Assembly (NCBI RefSeq): GCF_002933465.1
Contig: NZ_PSZE01000042.1
Span: forward strand, 1-39,558
Reading direction: 5' to 3'
From: Nocardia nova
GTDB taxonomy: Bacteria > Actinomycetota > Actinomycetes > Mycobacteriales > Mycobacteriaceae
DNA length: 39,558 nt
Shown piece after piece: positions 1-8,301 of the stretch. The notes beneath the pieces were generated by a model. It saw nothing but the letters and a program-made list of their open reading frames with translations. It was not told where the DNA came from and searched no databases. The stretch's first letter is position 1. Each line of letters starts with the position of its first letter. A program made the translations under genes and the position numbers.

Positions 1-204
1 GTGCCGGCGCCCGCGGCGGGGGGTGCTTGCGCCGATCCCGGTGCCACCGACACCGCGGGCGAACCCGCAGGCGCCACCACACCACCACCCGACCCGGCAG
101 ACACAGGACCCGGCAGCGCCGGGCTCGACGACGGGCCGGCTGTGGACGAAGTGGTGGAGGGTACGGATACACCCGGACTCTGCGGCGCGGATGTTCCGTG
201 CTGA
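1..204 (+). CDS. possible 3' end of an upstream gene (Pro/Ala/Gly/Asp-rich tail)
   Basis: The frame is open from the left edge to a TGA at 202-204 and has mostly G or C at third codon positions, as real genes do here. The peptide is a low-complexity Pro/Ala/Gly/Thr/Asp tail of the kind that ends many ESX substrates. No domain is recognisable and the true start would lie outside the window. It could equally be a chance frame in GC-rich DNA. Confidence 0.25.
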   Translation: MPAPAAGGACADPGATDTAGEPAGATTPPPDPADTGPGSAGLDDGPAVDEVVEGTDTPGLCGADVPC

Positions 205-667
205 TCCGCCCAGGGAGAAGTATTCGGCGCTATGGCGCGGGTACCGCTCGAATCCCGTTGCCGCCGAGGTGCTGTCCAGGGTGTTGTCGGCGCATCCGCG
301 CCGGATCCGGTGTCTGCGTCGGGGGCGGTGGTAACGGGATCGGCCCAACCGTCGCTCACCACCGGCGCTGAGCTCTCGATGCCGGTCACTCGCGGCTCCC
401 CGGGTGAACGAAGGTGGCTGTGACCGGGCGCCCCGCGGCGGTGATCGACTGCAGGAGGGGCATCGGCACTCCTTCCGCATCGGTCCCGGCCGGTCCGCCA
501 CGGCGCACCGATTCGTCGGTGCGCGAGCTCCTCCCAATCCTCTCCGGTCCGAATCGACACGGATTTCCCACCACTGGGAATCGCCGAGAATGAGGGGGGA
601 TCGAACCGACGGCAGGACGGGGATCGCGGAATGAGTAACAGTCGCTCCCGGCCGGGTAGGTGACCCG
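205..667. other. non-coding stretch before the first ESX unit
   Basis: I see no convincing gene in these roughly 460 bases. Short frames on both strands are Arg-rich and lack plausible ribosome sites. The stretch contains the palindrome at 565-580 and then about 90 bases of leader up to the ATG at 668. A 10-codon ATG frame at 631-663 lies in the leader, but nothing shows that it is translated. Confidence 0.5.
565..580. promoter_or_regulatory. palindromic operator-like site 1 (ESX regulon motif)
   Basis: The sequence is TTCCCA-CCAC-TGGGAA, with perfect 6-bp half-sites around a 4-base spacer. Its centre is about 95 bases before the ATG of the first gene of the 668-11534 unit. The same motif precedes four other units in the window. 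Confidence 0.65.
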
Positions 668-1279
668 ATGAACCTGTTCGGTGCCATAGGCAAGGCCGCC
701 GGCTGGGTCGGCAACCAGGTCGTGAACCACTGGGACGACATCGCAATCGGCGCGTTGACCGGCGTGGCCTTCGCGACCACCGGACCGATCGGCGCGAGCT
801 TGGTAGGTGCCGCCGCCGGTGCGTTGCAGTCGGGAATCAAAGACGGCTGGAGCTGGAAGAACGTGGGGGCAGGCGCTGCGTTCGGTGCCGCCGGCGGCCT
901 GCTCGGTGGTGGTGTCAGCGGTTTCGGTGTCAAGGGCTTCATGCGGGCGGAGGGCAAGGCGGCGGCGGAGGCGATGGCCAAGGCGATCGCGAAGGCCGAT
1001 GCCAAAGGTGCGGTGAAGGGCCAGGCGATCAAGGATGCGATGGCCTTCAACAAGACCGGATTCTGGAAGAACAAGGTACCGACCTGGGCGGGCGCCGGAC
1101 ATATGACCCCGGGACGGTATTACTCCAGCGCGCTGGGCGCGAGCATGGGTTCTTCGAACGTTCATTTCGCCTGGGACATGGGTAAGGATGCATGGACGAT
1201 TATCCAAGGAGGTAAGAACGGCCCGGGGAAGATCCCGGTTGTAGACATAACGCCTGAAGAGGCACTCAAGTATGTCTGA
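668..1279 (+). CDS. Gly-zipper hydrophobic protein, first member of duplicated pair
   Basis: This 203-residue protein is not a family I can name. Residues about 25-85 are two Gly/Ala-rich hydrophobic stretches with repeated GxxxG spacing (glycine-zipper pattern), joined by a short segment containing DGWSWKN. An Ala/Lys-rich helix covers about 95-125 and a polar tail ends in ALKYV. Such Gly-zipper segments can insert in membranes or form pores and occur before toxin domains in secreted polymorphic toxins, but no toxin domain is visible here. The gene opens the substrate unit downstream of site 1. Its last 8 bases overlap the next gene, so the two are probably translated together. The gene at 2997 is its likely counterpart in a second copy of the pair. 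Confidence 0.75.
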   Translation: MNLFGAIGKAAGWVGNQVVNHWDDIAIGALTGVAFATTGPIGASLVGAAAGALQSGIKDGWSWKNVGAGAAFGAAGGLLGGGVSGFGVKGFMRAEGKAAAEAMAKAIAKADAKGAVKGQAIKDAMAFNKTGFWKNKVPTWAGAGHMTPGRYYSSALGASMGSSNVHFAWDMGKDAWTIIQGGKNGPGKIPVVDITPEEALKYV

Positions 1280-2981
1280 CAAGATGCCGCGCATCTTCAT
1301 GCCCGATCCGGAAAATATGCCGGACGGCCTGACGTTTTCTCCCGGTCTTGTCCAGCAATACAAAACGCTGCCCAACATGTACATATCGAGCTGGGAGGCT
1401 TTCGGAAACGGAGGTACATTGGCTGCGCCGAAGGCGGTTCCGGCCCGGGAGGTGTCCGGGGCCGAGAACGCGCGTATTGCGAATTACCGGCAGTGGGTGA
1501 TCGATCTCCACGATGCGTATGCCAGGTTGCTGACACTCGACGCGGCCGTGGCAAAGGTTGCCGACGACAGCCCCGAGCTGTGTCACGAGGGCCGCAGTGA
1601 CTTGGCGAACGGCATCGATGGCTTGAAGGTCTTGGCAAGCGTGGACCCGCGCAATGTGACGGTCCTCAAGGAACTCATCGATAGGCAAGTTCTGGACCCG
1701 AGCCTCGGGCAGGGTGGCAACGCAATTTCGGAGGACGATTACGTGATGGCGATCATCGACTCCGCGGTGAACACCGTCTCCGGCATCATGCAGCAAAAAT
1801 CCCAGGAGTTCGCCGAACTCGGTTCGAAAGTACGGAAACAGAACCCTGAGGATGCCGGCAAGACGACCAAAGCCGGTAGCGTCGACAAGCCTTCGCCGTC
1901 AGGGCGGGACACCGACCCGGGCAACACCTTCACCTACAGCGGCGACAACAGTCCCTACTCGGGGCTGGTGAACGTGAATTCGCCCGCAGCTGCGCCGGTG
2001 TGGAACTGGGACGCCTCCGGCGGCAGTCCGTCCGCTTCGCCGCTCGCTCCGGTCACTGATTCGTCCGTTGCGAAGACCGCTGCTGCGAATGACGCGGGTC
2101 AGCCTACGCCGCTCGTTGCCTCTGCTGATCCTTCGTCTCGGTATTCCCCGGCAGCGGCCGCCGCCACGCCTACCTCGGCTGCCGCGAGTGCGCCGTACCG
2201 GATGCCGGGCTACGCCTTGCCGATGGCGTTGGCTGCCGCCAACCAACGCCGAGCGGCCGAAGCGGCGCGCGGCATTCCGGCCACGGCGGAGAACCCGTCG
2301 TCGACGGTAGCCGCTCCAGCTGTCAGTGCTCCGCCAGCGGCGCCGACACAGGCTGCGCCGAGTCGTGCCGGCACCGGCCCTGCCGCGAACACGGCGTCGA
2401 ATTCCGCTGCGAATGCGGCCAACTCGGCGCCCGGCGCGTCGAACCAATCGGCCCCACCGACGCATGCCGGCGCACCGGCGAAAGCCGGCGCGACACCGGT
2501 CAACGTCGCCGTCGCGCGTGCCGACGACGGCAGCACCGTCTTCACTTTTCCGGACGGACGTTCTCAGCGTGTCCCGATCGTCGTCTCGAATGCTCTCACG
2601 GCGGCGTTCGGAAACGCGGCGACCACGGACGGTCGTGGTGCCTACGCCGCCACCCCTGCCAAGATTCCGGACGCGAATTCCCTCGGGACGCCCGCCGACC
2701 CGAATCAACTGACCACGGGGGATCTCGCGAGTTGGGATACCCAGCGGACCGCCTTGGTAGTGGCGTTCCCGGAGGAGAACGGCGGAACACTCGAAGTGAT
2801 CATCGAGGCCCAATTGCGTCCGTTCGATCCGCATATGAGCGACAAGAGCGGAGACTTCGGGTCTTTCGCAGGCTTCTTCCACCCCGCCGGAATCGACATA
2901 TCGGCTCCCTCGTCCAGCCCTGGGCTGTCGGCGACTCCGGTGGACCCGTCAACACACGGACCGGCGACGGTACCCGCATAA
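1272..2981 (+). CDS. large helical protein with Ala/Pro linker and conserved C-terminal domain (copy 1)
   Basis: 569 residues. Residues about 1-195 are predicted mostly helical (start MSDKMP). About 196-410 is a low-complexity Ala/Pro/Ser linker. About 422-541 is a compact domain with the landmarks VFTFPDGR, LTTGDLASWD, TALVVAF, PHMSD, GDFGSF and HPAGI. The same three-part plan and the same C-terminal landmarks recur in the protein at 3865-5589, so the two are paralogues. The GD-x(3)-W then hydrophobic-strand pattern recalls the second half of an NlpC/P60 fold, but there is no DCSG cysteine motif, so any such relation would be to a non-catalytic version. Helical N-terminus, disordered linker and ESX context suggest a secreted or secretion-associated Esp-type protein; this is inference. 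The ATG overlaps the preceding stop. Confidence 0.8.
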   Translation: MSDKMPRIFMPDPENMPDGLTFSPGLVQQYKTLPNMYISSWEAFGNGGTLAAPKAVPAREVSGAENARIANYRQWVIDLHDAYARLLTLDAAVAKVADDSPELCHEGRSDLANGIDGLKVLASVDPRNVTVLKELIDRQVLDPSLGQGGNAISEDDYVMAIIDSAVNTVSGIMQQKSQEFAELGSKVRKQNPEDAGKTTKAGSVDKPSPSGRDTDPGNTFTYSGDNSPYSGLVNVNSPAAAPVWNWDASGGSPSASPLAPVTDSSVAKTAAANDAGQPTPLVASADPSSRYSPAAAAATPTSAAASAPYRMPGYALPMALAAANQRRAAEAARGIPATAENPSSTVAAPAVSAPPAAPTQAAPSRAGTGPAANTASNSAANAANSAPGASNQSAPPTHAGAPAKAGATPVNVAVARADDGSTVFTFPDGRSQRVPIVVSNALTAAFGNAATTDGRGAYAATPAKIPDANSLGTPADPNQLTTGDLASWDTQRTALVVAFPEENGGTLEVIIEAQLRPFDPHMSDKSGDFGSFAGFFHPAGIDISAPSSSPGLSATPVDPSTHGPATVPA

Positions 2982-2996
2982 GGAGTCGGACCATTC

Positions 2997-3875
2997 ATGG
3001 GAATCGGGACCATTTTCAAGGCCGCCAACGAAGCCACCGGCGGCAAACTGGGCGGAGCGTTGCTCGGCGCCGCGGTCAACGGCGGTGCCGAATTCCTGCA
3101 CTCGGCAGCCAGTGACGGCATCGGGAACATCGACTGGCGCCGTATCGGGATGGCCGGCGCGATCGGTGCGACCGGCAGTCTCGCGGGTGATGCGGTAGCG
3201 GGGGGCATCAGCCGGAAGACAGGGCGGTCGGTGACCTCTGTCGGCACCGAGATCGAAACCCTCGGGGATACTCAGGCAGCGCTCGAGAAAGCTCTTCGAA
3301 AGAAGGCGAAGGCCGACGCGAAGTACTACAAGACTTCTGGTTCGAATATGGATCCCAAGCTGCATGCCAAATCGCGGAAGGCCGACCAGGAGTTGGCTGA
3401 CCAGCTCGGCGTTCCACTGACCGACGTGGCCGGAAAGAACAAATACAAGGCGTTGGAGAAGGAGGTCAAAGCCAGGGGGAAGACGGCAAACAAAGAAACG
3501 CAGGAGTTGGAGAATCGGAAGAAGGAACTCGAAGCCAAGCAAAAGGGCTGGGCCAACAGCAAGGGCGCGAAGAGTTCGGGCTGGAAGCGAAATTCGCTGC
3601 GGGGTGCCGGGATCGCGGCGGCGACGGGCCTGAGCTGGCAGTCGCCACGCGGGGGCAGCGGTTCGGGGGGATCCGACGGCGGTGGCGACAAACAGCCGGG
3701 CGGAAAACCGTCGGTCTCGCAGCAGGTTACTCTCGTCTGGGGCGGTAGCAAGTACATGGATTCCCCGGCGAAGGAGCCTATTGCCCCCGATCCGGGCTAC
3801 ACAGCCACCGGCACGGGATTCCTGCTGTATCCGCAGGGCCTGAACGACCAGATACGGCGCTGGTATGTCGGATGA
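2997..3875 (+). CDS. Gly-zipper protein with Lys-rich coiled coil, second member of duplicated pair
   Basis: 292 residues. The start is set by AAGGAG at 2980-2985, which overlaps the previous stop codon. The N-terminus (about 15-70) holds Gly/Ala zipper segments such as GGALLGAAVNGG and GAIGATGSLAGDAVAGG. Residues about 85-190 are a highly charged Lys/Glu helix, probably a coiled coil. A further Gly/Ala hydrophobic patch, a Gly/Ser-rich stretch and a tail ending RRWYVG follow. It is the positional counterpart of the gene at 668: a Gly-zipper protein whose 3' end (again through TATGTC) overlaps a large MSD-starting protein. I do not recognise a family. It may be a membrane-active or scaffold partner of its neighbour. 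Confidence 0.78.
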   Translation: MGIGTIFKAANEATGGKLGGALLGAAVNGGAEFLHSAASDGIGNIDWRRIGMAGAIGATGSLAGDAVAGGISRKTGRSVTSVGTEIETLGDTQAALEKALRKKAKADAKYYKTSGSNMDPKLHAKSRKADQELADQLGVPLTDVAGKNKYKALEKEVKARGKTANKETQELENRKKELEAKQKGWANSKGAKSSGWKRNSLRGAGIAAATGLSWQSPRGGSGSGGSDGGGDKQPGGKPSVSQQVTLVWGGSKYMDSPAKEPIAPDPGYTATGTGFLLYPQGLNDQIRRWYVG

Positions 3876-5589
3876 AACCGAAGCCGAAACCGCCAGTTCA
3901 CTGGCGGAGGCGCTGAGTACGAACACCAAACTCTTCGGTGAGCCCGAGAAGGGTAAGCCGGTGGCCATGGTGAAAACACCGACGCTGAAGCCGCAGGCAC
4001 TCCAGAAACTGCACGGCCAATCGGATCTGCTGACCCAATATCGTTCCGCCGTGAGCAGCATGAATGCGAAAGCGGAGAGCTACGACGCTTCGCTGGAGAA
4101 GGTCGGTGCGAAGGTCGACGACGTGAAAAAGACGTCCAAGGATGGGCTCAAACAGCTGACAGACCTGGTCAGCGGAATCAACTACAACGTGGCGTCGATC
4201 TCCGCGCTCGAGGAAGGGCAGGTACTGGAGATCGGATTCATCGACATGATGGATCAGGCGTACTCCGAACTGATCGATACCGTGGATCCGGCTTCCGGAC
4301 AGAACGAGGCCGCCGCCGATGCCATCAAATCGTGGGCGGCGGATTTCGAGAAGAATCAGCAGCAGCACGATGCCGCCATTCAGGCGCAACTGGACAGTGC
4401 ATTGGGGAAGCTCAATACCGGCGGCAACGGAGGCGATGCGGGCAATGGCTCCGGCTTGAACCTCGGTGCCGACAACGGGCTGGAGAACTTGGGCAAGGAC
4501 ACCACCATCGATCCCAATACCGGACTGCCGGTCGACAACAGTTCGACGGCCGACGACGCCAAATCGAAGATCGACGATGCGATTCAGCAGATCAAGGACT
4601 CGGCGATGACGCCGAACTCGTCGATGGCGAGCCCCGTTGAAACCCCTTCGCTCGGTTCGGGTTTGGGCGGACTGATGGATCCGACGGGAATGGGCTTCGG
4701 CGGCATGAACCCTTACGCGAACCCCATGATGTGGGGCGACGGGATGGGGCCCTACGGCTCACTCGGGGACTCGGTGCGCAACCGCGCCGACGATCTGGAT
4801 CCGAATCGGATCGATCGGGCGGTGCAGCCGTTGCAGGCACAGGCGCAACCGCAGCAGCCCGCTCCGTCGACGCCGTGGTCGAATCAGAACAACGCCGCGC
4901 CGGTGTCGAATACCGCCGGTGGTCCGCCCCCGAATGCGACATCCTCGCAGCAGGGCGGGACTACACCGCCGCCGCGGGTGCCGGGTTCGGACGGCATGAT
5001 CGAATACGCCTTCCCGCCCGACTTCCAGCGGAAGCAGAAGGTGTCGCCGGTCGTCGCCCAGGCGCTGGACGCGGCCTTCGCCAATACCAAGGGCACGGAC
5101 GCGAAGGCGGCCTATTCCGGCACCACGGCGAAGTGGTCGGACAACAAGCAGGTCGGCGCGCGGATCGATCCGAGCCAGTTGATGACCGGCGATGTCGCGC
5201 TGTGGGACAAGGACCATACGGCGATCGTCGTCGCGTTCGGATCCGGTGAACCGGCGACCGCCGCCGCGAACTTCACCGGTGCCGCGAGTTTCACCGACGT
5301 GTCGGGCGGCTCCGGTGATCCCTCGGCCGGCTCGGGCGACACGTCGGCCGGTTCCGGTAACGGCAGCGATGCGTTGCAGGTGATCGTGTGCGGTGAGCTG
5401 AAGCGGTTCGATGCGCATATGTCCGATGTGGGCGGCGATTTCGGCGACTTCAGCGGATTCGCGCATCCGGCCGGTATCGAAGGTACGGGCGCCGCGCACG
5501 GTGACGCCATGCCCGCGGTGCCGGCGCCGGGTGATCCGGCCGCCGGCGGCCCGACGATGTCGGCACTGGCCGGCACTCAGACGATCTGA
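3865..5589 (+). CDS. large helical protein with linker and conserved C-terminal domain (copy 2)
   Basis: 574 residues. Residues about 30-175 are helical and heptad-like. About 176-375 is a Gly/Asn/Pro/Gln-rich linker. About 379-538 is the domain shared with the protein at 1272-2981 (YAFPPDF, LMTGDVALWD, HTAIVVAF, AHMSD, GDFGDF, HPAGI). It differs by an insertion of roughly 40 residues (about 455-505) made of short Ser/Gly/Asp/Thr repeats between two presumed strands. Where copy 1 has TQRTA this copy has KDHTA, keeping a His at the place the NlpC/P60 fold uses one; no catalytic Cys is present. The ATG overlaps the preceding gene by 11 bases. The overall plan resembles mycobacterial Esp substrates of the EspK/EspE kind, but I cannot assign a name. 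Confidence 0.8.
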   Translation: MSDETEAETASSLAEALSTNTKLFGEPEKGKPVAMVKTPTLKPQALQKLHGQSDLLTQYRSAVSSMNAKAESYDASLEKVGAKVDDVKKTSKDGLKQLTDLVSGINYNVASISALEEGQVLEIGFIDMMDQAYSELIDTVDPASGQNEAAADAIKSWAADFEKNQQQHDAAIQAQLDSALGKLNTGGNGGDAGNGSGLNLGADNGLENLGKDTTIDPNTGLPVDNSSTADDAKSKIDDAIQQIKDSAMTPNSSMASPVETPSLGSGLGGLMDPTGMGFGGMNPYANPMMWGDGMGPYGSLGDSVRNRADDLDPNRIDRAVQPLQAQAQPQQPAPSTPWSNQNNAAPVSNTAGGPPPNATSSQQGGTTPPPRVPGSDGMIEYAFPPDFQRKQKVSPVVAQALDAAFANTKGTDAKAAYSGTTAKWSDNKQVGARIDPSQLMTGDVALWDKDHTAIVVAFGSGEPATAAANFTGAASFTDVSGGSGDPSAGSGDTSAGSGNGSDALQVIVCGELKRFDAHMSDVGGDFGDFSGFAHPAGIEGTGAAHGDAMPAVPAPGDPAAGGPTMSALAGTQTI

Positions 5590-5619
5590 GCGGCTGGCGG
5601 GTGAGAGGAGGTCGTAGCG

Positions 5620-7116
5620 TTGAATGTTGATCCGACGGAACTGATTTCGGCGGCATCCGCGCTGGCCGATATCGCGCAGGTCAGCGGGGGCACCCTGCCC
5701 AGGGGGTGGGTGGTTCCGGCCGGGGCGGACCCGATTTCCGCGCAGGCGGTGCCGCAGCTGAACGGCAGTGCGCAGGATCTGTACAACGGTGTGCTCGGAG
5801 CATTGAACGAGGTGCATCGCACCGCCTGGAACATCGGCGCCGCCGCAGTGGACTACACCGAGGCCGACGACCGGGCCGGGCGCGATATCGGCGGCGCGGG
5901 TTCTGACTTGCTGACCAACCCGGTCGCCGAGACTCCGCCGCACACACCGCGATTCGCGCCGACCTTCCGACTGCCGGCCGTCGGCGCGGAGGTGGATCCG
6001 CTGACCTTCGCCCGGCAGTTGCATACCGGGCCGGGGCCGGGAGGCGCCGCCCGCTTCGCCGAGAACGTACGAAGCTACCTGTCGACCACGCATGCCGATG
6101 CCACCAGTGGTCTGGATCGGGCCGCGTTGCGCATGCAGCACTGGACGCCGGTGGGATCGGCGGCGGCACAGCAGCTCTCGCAACATCGCGGCTGGCTCGA
6201 TCAGCTCGGGTCCGCCCTGGGGGAGCTGGCGGACAGCGCCCAGAACTATGCCGACGCCTTCACTGCGGCGAAGGCCAAACATCCCACGCCACAGGAGATC
6301 ATCGCCGCCCGCAAGGAGTTGGTCTCGGCAATGCGATCGAAGAACGAACTGGGTGTACAGGATGCGCTCGCCAAGTTCCAGGAGCAGAACGCGCGATCGG
6401 CCCAGACGGTCACCGACTACTCCACGGCGGTGAACTCGAAGGGGCCCTCGAAAGGCTCGGAAACCTCGGGCTCGCAGAGTGATTCGAGCAGTAGCGACAT
6501 GAGCATGCTGGCCCAGATGCTGCCCACGATGATGAGTTCGCTGATGCAGGGCGGGATGATGTCGCAGCTGGGCCAGGGCGGCAGCACGGACTCGCTCGAC
6601 GGGCTCGACGGCTCCGATTACGGCTACGACTACGGCAGCTACCCCGACTACGGTTCCGCCGGAGGCGGTTACGGCGGCGGTGGCGCGATGCCGATCGGGG
6701 ACATCACCAGCGGGCTGGACAGCGGCTCCACGAGTACGCCGACCGTCAGCGTCGGCCCGATGCCGATGGTGGCGTCCGCGTCGACGGCCGGGACCGCGGC
6801 GAGCAGCGCGTCGAATATGCCTCGTACACCGGTGATCGAGCCACTGTCCTCCTCGGCGGCCGCGGCGGCCCGCGGCGCCGCCGGTGGGTCGCCGATGATG
6901 CCGTACATGCCGATGGCGCCCGGTATGGGCGGTGGCGGCGGCGGCAACGAACGCAACCGGGTCGTGGCATGGCATCCCGATCGGCTGATGTACGTCGACG
7001 ACACCCCGCACACCGAGCAGGTCATCGGTGAGAAGCCGACCATCGCACCGACCGTCACACCCCCGACGCCGTCACCCGCCAACCAGACCCCGAGTCAATC
7101 CGGAGGTAGCGCATGA
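5620..7116 (+). CDS. espB: EspB-like ESX substrate (fused PE-PPE-like fold)
   Basis: 498 residues. The start is TTG at 5620, eight bases after AGGAGG (5606-5611); the ATG at 5624 is out of frame. The N-terminal half matches EspB of Mycobacterium tuberculosis in layout. A PE-like helix pair ends in the export motif Y79-TEA-D83. A PPE-like helical part follows with the central Trp at W175 (WTPVG in place of WEG) and the HPT-x-EI helix start near residue 221. A Met/Gly-rich tail includes a Tyr/Gly/Asp-rich run (about 325-350). Near the C-terminus, residues about 452-470 (HPDRLMYVDD to EQVIG) resemble the EspB end (LYTEDRAW to EAVIG). EspB is exported by ESX-1, is clipped by MycP1 and forms ring oligomers; a similar role is inferred here. 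The next gene is EspL-like, as beside espB in M. tuberculosis. Confidence 0.85.
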   Translation: MNVDPTELISAASALADIAQVSGGTLPRGWVVPAGADPISAQAVPQLNGSAQDLYNGVLGALNEVHRTAWNIGAAAVDYTEADDRAGRDIGGAGSDLLTNPVAETPPHTPRFAPTFRLPAVGAEVDPLTFARQLHTGPGPGGAARFAENVRSYLSTTHADATSGLDRAALRMQHWTPVGSAAAQQLSQHRGWLDQLGSALGELADSAQNYADAFTAAKAKHPTPQEIIAARKELVSAMRSKNELGVQDALAKFQEQNARSAQTVTDYSTAVNSKGPSKGSETSGSQSDSSSSDMSMLAQMLPTMMSSLMQGGMMSQLGQGGSTDSLDGLDGSDYGYDYGSYPDYGSAGGGYGGGGAMPIGDITSGLDSGSTSTPTVSVGPMPMVASASTAGTAASSASNMPRTPVIEPLSSSAAAAARGAAGGSPMMPYMPMAPGMGGGGGGNERNRVVAWHPDRLMYVDDTPHTEQVIGEKPTIAPTVTPPTPSPANQTPSQSGGSA

Positions 7117-7457
7117 GTGGAATCCATCCCGACGTCCAAGCGGCTTTGGACGCCGCCCGCGAATTACGCCACAAGATCGCCGATCTGCGGGAACGTATCG
7201 ACGCGATCCGCGCGCGGCGCCCGTCGCCGAGCGGGGCCGTCATCCCCGAGGTGGACGCGATGGGGCGGCTGACCGACCTGTACCTGGCACCCGGCACGGT
7301 CGACCGGTTCGAGGCCGATGAACTGGTCGCCGAGATCATGTCCGCCATCCGCGAGAGTTCGGCCGACGCCGGACGCCAGTACCAGGTGATCATGGATGCC
7401 GAGCCGGCGCCCGAGACCGAGGGTGTCGGTGGGCAACCGGTGGAGCAGCTGTCGTGA
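7113..7457 (+). CDS. espL: EspL-like protein, YbaB/EbfC-type fold
   Basis: 114 residues, about the 115 of mycobacterial EspL. The N-terminal helix (DVQAALDAARELRHKIADL) is followed by a short strand section with VDAMGRLTDLYL and then a long amphipathic helix, the order of YbaB/EbfC proteins. The ATG overlaps the espB stop as ATGA, with GGAGGT at 7102-7107, so translation is coupled. In M. tuberculosis espL lies next to espB and its product is a cytosolic factor needed for stability or export of Esp substrates. The adjacency here supports the name more than the sequence, which I judge related but divergent. Confidence 0.65.
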   Translation: MSGIHPDVQAALDAARELRHKIADLRERIDAIRARRPSPSGAVIPEVDAMGRLTDLYLAPGTVDRFEADELVAEIMSAIRESSADAGRQYQVIMDAEPAPETEGVGGQPVEQLS

Positions 7458-8221
7458 CCGAACCCGCGGCGGTCACCGTCGCCGACACCGTGCGCTGGCT
7501 GCACGAGGAGGGCCTCGTGCGGCTGGCGGGGGTGGGCGAGCGCAGTCTGCACCCGATCGCGGCGTTCACCATCGACGTGGCGACCGGAATGGTGGGAGCT
7601 CATCCGGCTTCGGGCGCCAGCTCCGATGTGAGCACCTTCGCCGCCGACGATCTGCCCCATCCGGTCGGTTCGCCGAAGCGGCTCGTGATCGTCGGTGTCA
7701 CCACCTCCGAGTCGATGCTGGTGGTGGATCTTGCTGCGGCCCTGACTATTTCGATCAACGCCGACCAGCCCGAGGCCGCCGCGCGGTCGTGGGTTCTGCA
7801 ACTGCTGCTGAATCCGGAGATCACCATCTCCACCAACAGTGCCGAGGTGGCGATCGGTAACAGTCCACGCTGCCGCCGCTCGTTCATCCCGGGCGGCGGC
7901 GCGACGATCATCAATATCGACGATATGAATCCGCCGCTGACCACGGTGACGCTCAACGGAGCGGAGGGCCCGGACCATCTGGACGTCGAACCCGACGGAA
8001 CGGGGGAGATGTATTTGGGCTCGCGATTCTGGTCGCTGCGGCAGGTGATGACGGTCGGCGACGCGGCCTGGAGCGAGTTGGTCGACCGGATGTCGGGAAC
8101 CGGAGAACCACCAGCGGGTTCGAACGAACCACCGCCGGCCGCGAGCGTCGCGCCACCCGCCGGCGCCGTCGCACCACCGCCGCGAGGTGCGCTCGCCCCT
8201 GAACTTTCGGAGGGCCGATGA
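7454..8221 (+). CDS. uncharacterised ESX-cluster protein with Pro-rich tail
   Basis: 255 residues, not a family I recognise. The start is GTG at 7454, overlapping the previous stop as GTGA. The N-terminal 200 residues look like one alpha/beta domain: VADTVRWLHEEGL, a strand-rich middle, a conserved-looking GGGATIINIDD loop, and GTGEMYLGSRFWSLRQVM. The last 45 residues are a Pro/Ala tail. There is no signal peptide and no membrane segment, so it is probably cytosolic. Its place between two YbaB-like proteins and downstream of EspB suggests a chaperone or assembly role, which is inference from position only. Confidence 0.7.
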   Translation: MTEPAAVTVADTVRWLHEEGLVRLAGVGERSLHPIAAFTIDVATGMVGAHPASGASSDVSTFAADDLPHPVGSPKRLVIVGVTTSESMLVVDLAAALTISINADQPEAAARSWVLQLLLNPEITISTNSAEVAIGNSPRCRRSFIPGGGATIINIDDMNPPLTTVTLNGAEGPDHLDVEPDGTGEMYLGSRFWSLRQVMTVGDAAWSELVDRMSGTGEPPAGSNEPPPAASVAPPAGAVAPPPRGALAPELSEGR

Positions 8222-8301
8222 GACACACTGCGAAGCCCTCCCGTCGGCCCGGCCGGGTGCGGGTGTCCCGCAAGTCCCGCAAGACACAGGAGAACCGATG
8301 A
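8218..8301 (+). CDS. 27-residue basic ORF, coupled at both ends
   Basis: The ATG at 8218 overlaps the stop of the preceding gene (ATGA), and its own TGA overlaps the ATG of the next gene (again ATGA). GGAGGG at 8210-8215 is well placed. Third codon positions are G or C in about 21 of 26 codons. The peptide is very basic: it starts MRHTAKPSRR and ends SRKSRKTQENR. It may be a real small protein or a leader that carries ribosomes to the next start. Arg-rich composition is also what out-of-frame reading of GC-rich DNA gives. The alternative is a longer N-terminus for the next gene, starting at GTG 8187. Confidence 0.45.
   Translation: MRHTAKPSRRPGRVRVSRKSRKTQENR

Noticed and set aside
631..663. 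10-codon frame MSNSRSRPGR in the leader of the first unit
   Set aside because: No good ribosome site and no overlap with the next start; too short to support.
4759..7011. Long - strand open frame opposite the copy-2 protein and espB
   Set aside because: The product is Arg/His-rich low complexity and lies opposite well-supported genes with good starts.
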